Assembly (NCBI GenBank): GCA_045652785.1
Contig: JAZOLF010000122.1
Span: 1-12,195, forward strand
Source of the DNA: Scatosoma sp045652785
Lineage (GTDB): Bacteria; Bacillota; Clostridia; Christensenellales; Borkfalkiaceae
Direction: 5' to 3'
DNA length: 12,195 bases
In this document: one piece after another, positions 1 to 6,980 of the stretch
Layout: the number at the start of each line of letters is the position of its first letter
Position numbering within the stretch: position 1 is the first letter of the stretch
Notes under the pieces: model-generated
The model's database searches: none
Told to the model about the DNA's origin: nothing
What the model saw: only the letters and a program-made list of their open reading frames with translations
Position numbers and translations under genes: made by a program

Positions 1-1773
1 TCATTCAAATCGGTTGGGTATGCTTTACTTGCTGGGCTTATGTTGGTTTCGACGGGTTGCGCATCTGGGCAAACGTCTGAGACAAAAAAATATACAGTCA
101 CATTCTCGCAGGATGGCTTTGCTGATGTAAGTTATACCGTAGAGGCAGGCGCGTCGATTTCGCAAAAAGATATTCCTGCAACGAAACCCGTAGAAGGCTA
201 CACGGTTGTATGGGAAGAAAAGTCTTTGACAAATATCCAAAGCGATATTAAAATCGAAGCGATTGCTACCGCCAACGATTATACGGTCACCTATTTGCTC
301 GATACCGAAGCAGGGGAAACGTTAGAAACAGGCTTAACGCAAACGATTACTTATGATTCGGTATATACTTTGGCGACGCCTACGCTTTATGGTTATACCT
401 TTGTAGGCTGGAAATTGGAAGACGAAACGATTGTTCCCCAAACGGGCGTTCAATGGAAAATTGCACAGGATATTACCGTTTCCGCATCTTGGGCAGGCAA
501 CTTCTATACGCTTACCTTCGTGGATCAAAACGGTGTAAGTACCCCTGTTGTGATCGAAAACGGTTCGACGATTGCGGAAAGCAAAATCCCTGCAATCGAA
601 CAAAACAAAGTCGGCTATGAATTGTCCTGGGATGTTGTTGACTTCGGTCAGTTAACGAGCAATACCACCGTCAATATCAAAGAAACGGCAAAAACCTATA
701 CCGTAACGTATGATGCAGACGGCGATGCGATTGATGGCACGACGGTAGAACTTACCTACGATGCGCTTTGCTCCGCATTGAATATGTCGCTTACCAAGGA
801 AGGCTACAACTTCCAGGGTTGGACGTACGGAGATACGCTTTATACGAATGAAACGAAGTGGAACATAGCGGGCGACGTAACATTGGTTGCAAGTTGGGCG
901 GAAAAAGACAAGGTGACGGTTACCTTCTACAACACGGATGGTGGCGCAACGGCGAAGACGATTTATAAGGGCGAAACCTTGACGGATATTCCTGCGATCA
1001 AAACGAAGGAAGGCTACACGGTAGATACCCAAAACTGGTATTTGGACGCTGCATGTACGCAGGTCGCAACGTTTGCAAATTTACAGGAAAGTATGTCCGT
1101 TTATGCAAAGGCAACGGCAGATAAGTACGTTATTACCTATTCCGTACCCGAAGATGCAGCCGTGAACAACAAGCAACAAGAAGTGACATACGATGCGGAC
1201 TATACCTTGAAGACGCCTACGCGTGAACTCTATACGTTTGGCGGCTGGACGACGGCAGACGGCAAAACCATTCCCCAAGCGGGCAAATGGAAGATTGTAG
1301 GCAATACCACCTTGACGGCAATTTGGGTAGAAAACTACTATGAAATTACTTTCGTTCATTTAGATAAGTCGGTTGATACGATCAAAGTGGAAAACGGCAA
1401 GACGCTTGCGGAATCCGCTGTTCCTTCGAACCAAACGAAGAAGGGGCATACGGTTACTTGGAGCATTAAGGACTTTACGACGATCACGGGCAGTACCACG
1501 GTGAACGAAGTGGCTACCCCCAACACGTACACGATTACCTATCAATTAGAGTCTGGTGAATCGATTACGGGCGAAACGACGGTTACGGTAACCTATGGTC
1601 AAAGTTTCACGCTTGCGGTTCCCACGAATACCGATGCCACCAAGAAGTTTAAGAATTGGACGATTCTTGGAACGAATAACGTTGTAGCGAATGGTACGTG
1701 GACGTATGAAACCAACATTACATTGAAAGCGAACTGGGATAAAGTAGATGAAGAATGGACGAAGAACTACTAA
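1..1773 (+). CDS. InlB-type repeat surface lipoprotein, 5' end outside the window
   Basis: The reading frame is open from base 1. The first visible codons give a hydrophobic stretch (GYALLAGLMLV) followed by STGC, with the cysteine at bases 58-60, which reads as the end of a lipoprotein signal peptide and its lipobox. The true start must therefore lie upstream of the window, and the ATG at base 40 sits inside the signal peptide. After the cysteine the mature protein is about 570 residues of Thr-rich beta-type sequence. It holds eight repeats of the InlB B-repeat (Listeria-Bacteroides repeat) kind, marked by YTVTF/YTVTY strands, GY..xGW turns and closing ..SW/..NW. It ends in DEEWTKNY with no LPXTG motif or C-terminal membrane helix, so anchoring would be through the lipid. 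Family knowledge suggests an extracellular stalk or adhesive role. No ligand can be named. The product class is fairly sure; the function is unknown. Confidence 0.85.
   Translation, partial: SFKSVGYALLAGLMLVSTGCASGQTSETKKYTVTFSQDGFADVSYTVEAGASISQKDIPATKPVEGYTVVWEEKSLTNIQSDIKIEAIATANDYTVTYLLDTEAGETLETGLTQTITYDSVYTLATPTLYGYTFVGWKLEDETIVPQTGVQWKIAQDITVSASWAGNFYTLTFVDQNGVSTPVVIENGSTIAESKIPAIEQNKVGYELSWDVVDFGQLTSNTTVNIKETAKTYTVTYDADGDAIDGTTVELTYDALCSALNMSLTKEGYNFQGWTYGDTLYTNETKWNIAGDVTLVASWAEKDKVTVTFYNTDGGATAKTIYKGETLTDIPAIKTKEGYTVDTQNWYLDAACTQVATFANLQESMSVYAKATADKYVITYSVPEDAAVNNKQQEVTYDADYTLKTPTRELYTFGGWTTADGKTIPQAGKWKIVGNTTLTAIWVENYYEITFVHLDKSVDTIKVENGKTLAESAVPSNQTKKGHTVTWSIKDFTTITGSTTVNEVATPNTYTITYQLESGESITGETTVTVTYGQSFTLAVPTNTDATKKFKNWTILGTNNVVANGTWTYETNITLKANWDKVDEEWTKNY
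91..1740 (+). repeat. Four tandem A-B pairs of InlB-like protein repeats
   Basis: At protein level two repeat types alternate. Type A units begin near bases 91, 505, 913 and 1339; they start YTVTF-like, carry a G..(I/L)....(I/V)P segment and end in a V.(E/A)..A-like strand. Type B units begin near bases 280, 697, 1126 and 1528; they start YTVTY-like, contain a (V/L)TYD....L..PT segment and a GW motif (NW in the last unit), and end in W(K/N)I....T(L/V).A.W-like sequence. The A-to-A distances are about 138, 136 and 142 residues. The copies have diverged clearly in both DNA and protein, so this is an old expansion. Boundaries were judged by eye. Confidence 0.8.
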
Positions 1774-1801
1774 TTTTCTCAAATAAAAACTAAAATAGAA
1801 G

Positions 1802-1843
1802 GGGCAGGTATGCGATGAATGCGTACCTGCCCTTGTTTTTTTT
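1802..1843 (+). terminator. Intrinsic terminator, probably bidirectional
   Basis: Bases 1802-1813 (GGGCAGGTATGC) pair with 1821-1832 (GCGTACCTGCCC) in a 12-pair stem with one G-T wobble. The loop is seven bases and the stem is followed by TTG and a run of eight T. It lies 28 bases after the lipoprotein stop. On the minus strand the same stem is followed by a T-rich stretch (complement of about 1783-1800), so it probably also ends the convergent symporter transcript, whose stop codon is just 10 bases beyond the T-run. Confidence 0.9.
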
Positions 1844-1852
1844 GCGGTAGGA

Positions 1853-3247
1853 TTATTGATTTTTAGCGTGCTTTTCCTTTAAATATTCGCTATTTCTTTG
1901 CACCGTATTTTTGTGCAATGGATACCAAACCCAAAGCACAATAGCAAGCGCGAAAAATCCGATGGCAGGGACGATGGTTGAGATATTGAAGATGCCTTGC
2001 AGGACGGCTGGGGCGTTTTGCGCGCCTTCGGTGTATCCTACCAAGGAAAGCAACCCACCTGAAAGCCCTGCGGCAGCCGCTTGTCCGAGTTTTCTGGAAA
2101 AGGAGTAGATAGCATAGATACCGCCGTCTTCCCGAATCCCATTCTTGATTTCGGAATAGTCGATTACGTCTGTAATCATCGCCCAGGATACCATAGTAAA
2201 CAACCCGAGCCCAAGCCAACTGATGGACTGCAACGCGACGTATGCCCAAACGTTTTGCGGGCGAATAAAGAAAGTAGCCAACGAAATGACGGCAGCAAAA
2301 GCGGCGGAAACGGCGCTAATTTCCGCTTTACCAAATCGCTGTGTAAGCGGTTTTGTGAGCACGGCAGCAACCAGCATTGATCCCATCATCACAACGGTTG
2401 CAACTGATTGCGCAGTAGCATTTTTATAATAATTCGGGAAAATATACCCCGACATAGATTGCACGGTGAATTGCGACAACAGCATCAAAATAGATGCAAC
2501 GGTAATAGACAAAACCGCGCGATTTTTTAACGCCGAGAGTAGCATATTTTTTAGCGAATTTTTCTTATGTTGTGCGGGGGTGTCGCTGAGTTTTACCCGC
2601 TCAGTTGTTAAATAATAGCATACCAGGTATGCGATTACGGACAAAATTGAGAAAATTCCCGCGATAAAAGTAAATTTCCCGCCGTCCAAATACGGCACTC
2701 CGTTTTCGCCTTGGCTGTAAGCAAACAACGGTACGCCGGCCCCAACGATTAACCCCGCCAAAGTGCTACCGATTGAACGGAATGTGGACAGGGATTGACG
2801 ATCCGCAGGTTCTGCAGAAATGGCGGACGCCATCGAGCCGTAAGGGATATTGATGGACGTATAGAAAATAGAGCTCCACAAAATATAGGTTATAAACAGC
2901 CAAATAATTTTGAAAGTATTACCCATATCAGCAAAACCGCTTTGATAAATCAAAAAGGACGCGATGGCGACAGGAGCACACATTCTTCGAATCCACGGTT
3001 TGAACTTCCCTACCTTAGTGGTGTGGCTGCGGTCGCAAATTCGCCCCATAGCGATATCGGTGACTGCATCGACGAATCGTGCAACCATCATTACGATCCC
3101 GACGATAAAGGCGTCAACTACCATCACATCCGTATAAAATTTCAGCAGGAACGTGGATGAAAGAAGAAAGGTAAAATCATTCCCCAAATCGCCCGCCAAA
3201 TATCCAACTTTGTCTTTCCAGTTAAACGGTCTCTCATTGTTTTTCAC
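1853..3247 (-). CDS. Sugar:cation symporter, GPH/MelB family of the MFS
   Basis: This 464-residue protein is predicted to be a 12-helix inner-membrane carrier that imports a sugar or glycoside with Na+ or H+. The family call rests on the N-terminal KVGYLAGDLGNDF segment, the VDAVTDIAMG segment (Asp near residues 60 and 64, matching the two cation-site aspartates of MelB helix II) and the loop KVGKFKPWI, which is typical of GPH proteins. Length fits the family (about 450-500). I chose the GTG at 3247 over the ATG at 3271. The GTG has AAAGGGGG nine bases upstream and starts the protein MKNNERPFNWKDK, as family members usually begin. The ATG would place that ribosome site inside the gene and has none of its own. 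No glycosidase or regulator adjoins it, so the substrate cannot be inferred. It is transcribed divergently from the ecf operon and convergently to the lipoprotein. Confidence 0.9.
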   Translation of the reverse strand: MKNNERPFNWKDKVGYLAGDLGNDFTFLLSSTFLLKFYTDVMVVDAFIVGIVMMVARFVDAVTDIAMGRICDRSHTTKVGKFKPWIRRMCAPVAIASFLIYQSGFADMGNTFKIIWLFITYILWSSIFYTSINIPYGSMASAISAEPADRQSLSTFRSIGSTLAGLIVGAGVPLFAYSQGENGVPYLDGGKFTFIAGIFSILSVIAYLVCYYLTTERVKLSDTPAQHKKNSLKNMLLSALKNRAVLSITVASILMLLSQFTVQSMSGYIFPNYYKNATAQSVATVVMMGSMLVAAVLTKPLTQRFGKAEISAVSAAFAAVISLATFFIRPQNVWAYVALQSISWLGLGLFTMVSWAMITDVIDYSEIKNGIREDGGIYAIYSFSRKLGQAAAAGLSGGLLSLVGYTEGAQNAPAVLQGIFNISTIVPAIGFFALAIVLWVWYPLHKNTVQRNSEYLKEKHAKNQ

Positions 3248-3256
3248 AAAATCCGT

Positions 3257-3264
3257 CCCCCTTT
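3257..3264 (-). promoter_or_regulatory. Ribosome-binding site deciding the symporter start
   Basis: On the minus strand the sequence reads AAAGGGGG, nine bases before the GTG at 3247-3245. It supports the GTG over the upstream ATG at 3271, which lacks a purine-rich site. Confidence 0.75.
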
Positions 3265-3357
3265 GATACATATAGGATGAGTATGTCCGCTCCGCTAAAA
3301 AAACATACCGACAGGGAAGAAGGTTGTGAAGGAATATGCTTTACGCGCAGGCAGGGG

Positions 3358-3378
3358 TACTTTTTACTTAAAAAGTAA
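3358..3378. promoter_or_regulatory. AT-rich overlapping inverted repeats, possible operator
   Basis: TACTTTTT (3358-3365) and AAAAAGTA (3370-3377) form a perfect 8-base inverted repeat with a 4-base centre. TTACTT (3364-3369) and AAGTAA (3373-3378) form a second, overlapping one. They lie 29 bases upstream of the ecf -35 box, in the region shared with the divergent symporter gene. This could be a regulator site, or part of an A/T-rich UP element continuing to about 3395. It has no GC-rich stem or T-run, so it is not a terminator. I could not assign a convincing minus-strand promoter for the symporter. Confidence 0.35.
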
Positions 3379-3406
3379 GATTTTAAAAATTTTCACCGTA
3401 TTTTCA

Positions 3407-3435
3407 TTGTAATTCGCTGTTTTTTTTGCTATAAT
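3407..3435 (+). promoter_or_regulatory. Sigma-A-type promoter of the ecfA-ecfT-truA operon
   Basis: TTGTAA (3407-3412) and TATAAT (3430-3435) are separated by exactly 17 bases, and TG at 3427-3428 makes an extended -10. An A/T-rich stretch lies just upstream. Transcription would start near 3442, giving a leader of only about 27 bases. That leaves no room for a riboswitch. The leader carries AAGGAG (3458-3463), five bases before the ecfA start codon. Confidence 0.85.
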
Positions 3436-3468
3436 ATACATTGAAAGAAAATGTAACAAGGAGAAATC

Positions 3469-5376
3469 ATGTCGGCAATTCGTTTTGACAAAGTCTGTTT
3501 TTCATATCAAGCAGAAGAGATAGACGATACCCCCTTCACGGAATCTACCGCCGAAGGCGCTTTTGCGTTAAAAAAAGTGGATTTCTCCGTAGAAGAAGGG
3601 GAGTTTGTTGCTGTTTTGGGCCACAACGGTAGCGGTAAATCGACGTTGGCGCGTTTGATTGATGGATTGCTGACGCCTACTTCGGGGCAAATCACCGTTT
3701 TGGGGTTGGATGCAGCCGGTCCTGCAAACTTGTTTGCAATCCGTAGCCAAGTTGGGATTGTCTTCCAAAATCCCGATAACCAAATGGTTGCGTCGATCGT
3801 CGAAGACGACGTTGCATTCGGACCTGAAAACATCGGTATTCCCCGTGAAGAAATCGGCGAGAGAATCGCATTCGCGCTCAAAGCGGTAGATATGGAGCAG
3901 TATCGACATTCTACCCCCACAAGATTATCGGGCGGTCAAAAACAACGTATTGCAATTGCAGGCGCGTTGGCGCTCAAACCGAAGATTTTGATTTTAGACG
4001 AATCGACGGCGATGCCCGACCCGCTGGGTCGTAAGGAAGTTATGGACGTTGTCCTGCGCCTGAACAAAGAAGAAAAAATGACTGTATTGCTCATCACGCA
4101 CTTCCCTGAAGAAGCCATTCTTGCGGATCGTGCAATCGTGATGCACGGCGGCGAAATTGTCCTGGAAGGCGACCCGAAAACGGTGCTGACCGACGAAGAA
4201 AAGTTGCAGGGCTACTCCTTGGCGTTGCCTTTTGCTTATCGAATTTGCCGTGATTTGACCAAAGGCGGGTTGTCTGTTGCGGACAGTATGGACGAAACCC
4301 TTTTGGCGGACGAGATTTTGCATCAAATTCAGCAAAAGCAGGGGGCAGGTATGGATACAAGCCATGTTTTTGTCCGTCCGTTCCCTATAAAAGAGCAAGA
4401 CGAAAGCGGTCGAGTGGTGGCGCAAAATGTCAGCCACGTTTACAACCCGAAGTCCCCGTTCGAAACGTTTGCCCTGCGCGGCGCGTCTTTGACGGTGGAG
4501 TGTGGTGACTTCTTTGGAATCATCGGCTATACGGGCAGCGGGAAGTCCACGTTCGTACAGCATTTAAACGCGCTCTTGAAATTGCCTATGGCAGAGAAAA
4601 AGTATCGCCCGAAAAAGCGTAAAGCAAAGAAAACAACGGCGGAAAGTGCGGAAACGCAGGTCAAACTCACCGTTGCAGGCTACGATTTGACGAACAAGAA
4701 AACGGACTTCCGCGCGTTGCGTAGAAACGTCGGGATGGTGTTCCAGTATCCTGAATATCAACTTTTTGCGGAAACCGTCTTTGAAGACGTGGCGTTCGGG
4801 TTAAAGAATTTTAGTGAAAAGCCGCTCTCCGAGCGTGAAACGGAAGACGCGGTGCGTAGTGCAATCGAGATGGTTGGACTTTCGTACGATGAGATTAAAA
4901 ATCGTTCCCCATTCGAACTTTCGGGCGGTCAAAAACGCCGAGTGGCGATTGCGGGCGTTATTGTCACAAAGCCACAAATCTTGGTCTTGGACGAGCCTGC
5001 GGCAGGGCTTGATCCGCTTGGTAAAACGGAGATTATGGATTTGCTCCACAAACTCCATTCCAAATGGTGTAAGACGGTTATTATTGTCTCCCACGATATG
5101 GACGAAATTGCGCAAAACTGCAACAAGGTTGCCGCATTCTCGGCAGGGAAAGTGGTTGCGTTCGGTGCCCCGAAGGATATATTCCATTCCACAGAGTTGG
5201 TGGAAGAGATGGGGCTGGATATGCCCTTTACGGCAAAGTTGACGGCGGCGCTCATCAACCGTGGAGTGCAAATTTCTTCCGACCTTACGTCGGCGGATTT
5301 CATTAAAAAAATACTGCAATACGCACAAAAGGCGGGGGCAGGTATGGATGCAATAGGGGGTGGTGACAATGTCTGA
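3469..5376 (+). CDS. ecfA: ECF transporter ATPase, EcfA1-EcfA2 fusion
   Basis: This cytoplasmic 635-residue protein carries both ATPases of an energy-coupling factor importer for vitamins or metals. Most Firmicutes make them as two proteins of about 280 residues. Half 1 has Walker A GHNGSGKST (51-59), Q-loop Q100, LSGGQ (153-157), Walker B ILILDE (173-178) and switch H211. Half 2 has Walker A GYTGSGKST (353-361), Q426, LSGGQ (484-488), ILVLDE (504-509) and H542. Both catalytic glutamates (E178, E509) are present, so both sites look active. The order EcfA1-EcfA2 matches the usual gene order. Oddities are a proline in the half-1 D-loop (AMPDP, P183, where Leu is usual), a Lys/Arg-rich insertion at about 373-397 between Walker A and the Q-loop of half 2, and the repeated QKxGAGMD at 289-296 and 620-627. 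The start has AAGGAG five bases upstream. Its stop overlaps the ecfT start. No S-component gene is nearby, as in group II ECF systems. Confidence 0.93.
   Translation: MSAIRFDKVCFSYQAEEIDDTPFTESTAEGAFALKKVDFSVEEGEFVAVLGHNGSGKSTLARLIDGLLTPTSGQITVLGLDAAGPANLFAIRSQVGIVFQNPDNQMVASIVEDDVAFGPENIGIPREEIGERIAFALKAVDMEQYRHSTPTRLSGGQKQRIAIAGALALKPKILILDESTAMPDPLGRKEVMDVVLRLNKEEKMTVLLITHFPEEAILADRAIVMHGGEIVLEGDPKTVLTDEEKLQGYSLALPFAYRICRDLTKGGLSVADSMDETLLADEILHQIQQKQGAGMDTSHVFVRPFPIKEQDESGRVVAQNVSHVYNPKSPFETFALRGASLTVECGDFFGIIGYTGSGKSTFVQHLNALLKLPMAEKKYRPKKRKAKKTTAESAETQVKLTVAGYDLTNKKTDFRALRRNVGMVFQYPEYQLFAETVFEDVAFGLKNFSEKPLSERETEDAVRSAIEMVGLSYDEIKNRSPFELSGGQKRRVAIAGVIVTKPQILVLDEPAAGLDPLGKTEIMDLLHKLHSKWCKTVIIVSHDMDEIAQNCNKVAAFSAGKVVAFGAPKDIFHSTELVEEMGLDMPFTAKLTAALINRGVQISSDLTSADFIKKILQYAQKAGAGMDAIGGGDNV
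4333..4360 (+). repeat. 28-base direct repeat, copy 1, with a possible internal start
   Basis: Bases 4333-4360 match 5326-5353 at 25 of 28 positions without gaps, including the identical 16-mer GGGGGCAGGTATGGAT. This copy lies at the junction of the two ATPase halves. It contains an in-frame ATG (4351) preceded by a G-rich stretch, about 20 residues ahead of the second ATPase fold. Separate translation of EcfA2 from here is possible but not shown. Confidence 0.5.
5326..5353 (+). repeat. 28-base direct repeat, copy 2, at the 3' end of ecfA
   Basis: This is the partner of the copy at 4333-4360, 993 bases (331 codons) downstream and in the same frame, so both encode QKxGAGMD. It lies just before the ecfT ribosome-binding site. 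A shorter version of the core, GGGGCAGGTATG, also occurs at 1801-1812, at the start of the first terminator. Confidence 0.5.
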
Positions 5377-6190
5377 CGTTTCCTTTGGTCAATACTATCC
5401 CGCAAAATCCTTTGCGCACAACTTAGACCCGCGCACGAAACTCATCTTCCTGATCATCTATATTACGGCAATCTTTTTGGCGACGACGTTCTGGGCTTTG
5501 GGGGTATGCGCGCTGGCGTTCTTGCTTTGTGTTCTTGTGTCCCGTGTACCCGTTGGCAAGATTTTAAAATCCATCAAAGGCATCCTGTTCCTGCTTGCGT
5601 TTACGGCAGTTTTGAACTTGTTTTTCTATACACCAAGCGAAGGTGAATCACCGCTTTGGTCATGGAAGTTTATTCAGATTTACGAAGGGGGGCTGTACTC
5701 TGCGGCGTTTTTAATCGCGCGGCTGTTCTTGCTCGTGATGGGGTCGTCGCTCTTGACGCTTACCACGACGCCCGTTGCGCTCACGGACGGCATTGAGAGT
5801 TTGCTTACCCCGTTAAAGTGGTTAAAAGTGCCCGTGCACGACATTGCGTTGATTATGTCGATTGCGTTGCGCTTTATTCCGATTTTGACGGATGAAACTT
5901 CCCGTATTATGAACGCGCAAAAGGCGCGTGGGGCGGATTTTGAAACAGGCGGGCTGGTAAAACGCGTTCGCGCTATCGTCCCCATTTTGATCCCGTTGCT
6001 CATTAGTGCGTTCCGCCGTGCAGACGAACTTGGGGATGCGATGGATGCTCGTTGTTATGCAGGGAGCAAAAACCGCACAAAATATAAAAAATTACATTTT
6101 ACTTGGCGGGATGCGTTGGGTGGAATAGTGATGCTCGCATTGTTGGGTGGCATAATCGTTTTGAAGACGATGCTTGTACCCGCCATCTAA
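5369..6190 (+). CDS. ecfT: ECF transporter transmembrane protein EcfT
   Basis: EcfT is the membrane scaffold that couples ATP hydrolysis by the EcfA halves to the movement of a substrate-binding S protein. The 273-residue product has several hydrophobic helices (roughly 24-60, 68-87, 111-131, 158-175, 198-216 and 250-270). It shows both EcfT signatures: ARG at 186-188 (QKARGADFETGG) and the second coupling motif AMDARCYAG (224-232) with Arg 228. The N-terminal GQYYPAKSFAHNLDPRTKL is typical of the family. I chose ATG 5369 because AGGGGG (5355-5360) sits eight bases upstream. The GTG codons at 5360 and 5363 overlap or follow that site too closely. The gene overlaps the ecfA stop by eight bases, which points to translational coupling. 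truA follows after 12 bases. Identification is firm; the transported substrate cannot be known from this protein. Confidence 0.94.
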   Translation: MSDVSFGQYYPAKSFAHNLDPRTKLIFLIIYITAIFLATTFWALGVCALAFLLCVLVSRVPVGKILKSIKGILFLLAFTAVLNLFFYTPSEGESPLWSWKFIQIYEGGLYSAAFLIARLFLLVMGSSLLTLTTTPVALTDGIESLLTPLKWLKVPVHDIALIMSIALRFIPILTDETSRIMNAQKARGADFETGGLVKRVRAIVPILIPLLISAFRRADELGDAMDARCYAGSKNRTKYKKLHFTWRDALGGIVMLALLGGIIVLKTMLVPAI

Positions 6191-6202
6191 AAGGGGTTTT
6201 CT

Positions 6203-6961
6203 ATGCTTTATGTAATCAAAATTGCATACGACGGCTCGGGTTATGCGGGCTGGCAACGGCAAGCCAACGCCCTTTCGGTTCAAGAGTGTTTGGAAGATGC
6301 GCTTTTGGATGCGCTTGGCGCGGACGTTCGGGTTGTTGCTAGTGGACGGTCGGATGCTGGGGTGCACGCCGCAGGGCAAATTTGCCACTTTACCGCAGAT
6401 CTTACAATCCCTGCAAATCGTTTGCCCGATTGCTTAAATCAATACCTGCCCCCGTCCATTCGCCTTTTGGAAGGTTGGGAAGGGAGCGAAGGTTTTGATG
6501 CTTGCCGCAGCGCAAAGCGAAAAACTTACCGCTACCGTATCTACGAAGGGCGGCGGGAACATCCGCTTATTGATCCCTATGCAACACGGGTGGAAACCAT
6601 TCCGCCGATCGAAGAATTGCGCGCGGTGGCGAAACTCTTTGAAGGCGAGCATGATTTCAAGGCGTTTTGTGCCAGTGGGTCAACGGCAAAGACAACGGTG
6701 CGGACGGTGTATTCGGTGGACGTTTGCCAAACGAAAGAATACGGCTTGCGTGTGGTGGACATTTTTATCACAGGCAACGGATTTTTGTATAATATGGTGC
6801 GCACGATAGCAGGGGAATTGTTGGACCTTGCAAGCGGACGAAGAACCGTAGAGAGCCTGCAAATCGCCTACGAAACGGGGGATCGCTCGTTGCTTGGGAA
6901 GACGATGGCGGCAAAGGGACTGACGATGATTTCCGTTGAATATTGTACGGACAATGAATAA
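6203..6961 (+). CDS. truA: tRNA pseudouridine(38-40) synthase TruA
   Basis: TruA converts uridines 38, 39 and 40 of the anticodon arm of many tRNAs to pseudouridine in the cytoplasm. The 252-residue length is normal. The catalytic motif is GRSDAGVHA (48-56) with Asp51 as the nucleophile; Ser50 replaces the commoner Thr. Other family blocks are IAYDGSGYAGWQRQ near the N-terminus, KTYRYRIY (107-114), GEHDFKAFCA (148-157) and GNGFLYNMVRTIAG (191-204). The ATG has AAGGGG (6191-6196) six bases upstream, and only 12 bases separate it from ecfT. The ecfA-ecfT-truA order is the widespread Firmicutes arrangement, which supports both identifications and suggests cotranscription from the 3407-3435 promoter. 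Confidence 0.96.
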   Translation: MLYVIKIAYDGSGYAGWQRQANALSVQECLEDALLDALGADVRVVASGRSDAGVHAAGQICHFTADLTIPANRLPDCLNQYLPPSIRLLEGWEGSEGFDACRSAKRKTYRYRIYEGRREHPLIDPYATRVETIPPIEELRAVAKLFEGEHDFKAFCASGSTAKTTVRTVYSVDVCQTKEYGLRVVDIFITGNGFLYNMVRTIAGELLDLASGRRTVESLQIAYETGDRSLLGKTMAAKGLTMISVEYCTDNE

Positions 6962-6980
6962 AGATTAAGGAAAAGAAAAG

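Noticed and set aside
91..1740. CRISPR-like array or mobile element in the repetitive first gene
   Set aside because: The periodicity is at protein level in one continuous reading frame, with diverged DNA and no short identical repeats with unique spacers.
40..1773. ATG at base 40 as the start of the lipoprotein
   Set aside because: The frame is open further upstream and encodes the hydrophobic core of the signal peptide, so the start is outside the window.
3436..3468. Riboswitch in the ecf leader
   Set aside because: ECF genes are often riboswitch-controlled, but the leader from the predicted start is only about 27 bases, too short for any known aptamer plus expression platform.
3994..4563. 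189-residue open frame on the minus strand
   Set aside because: It is a shadow of the ecfA gene, covering the junction of the two ATPase halves; no motif and no start signal.
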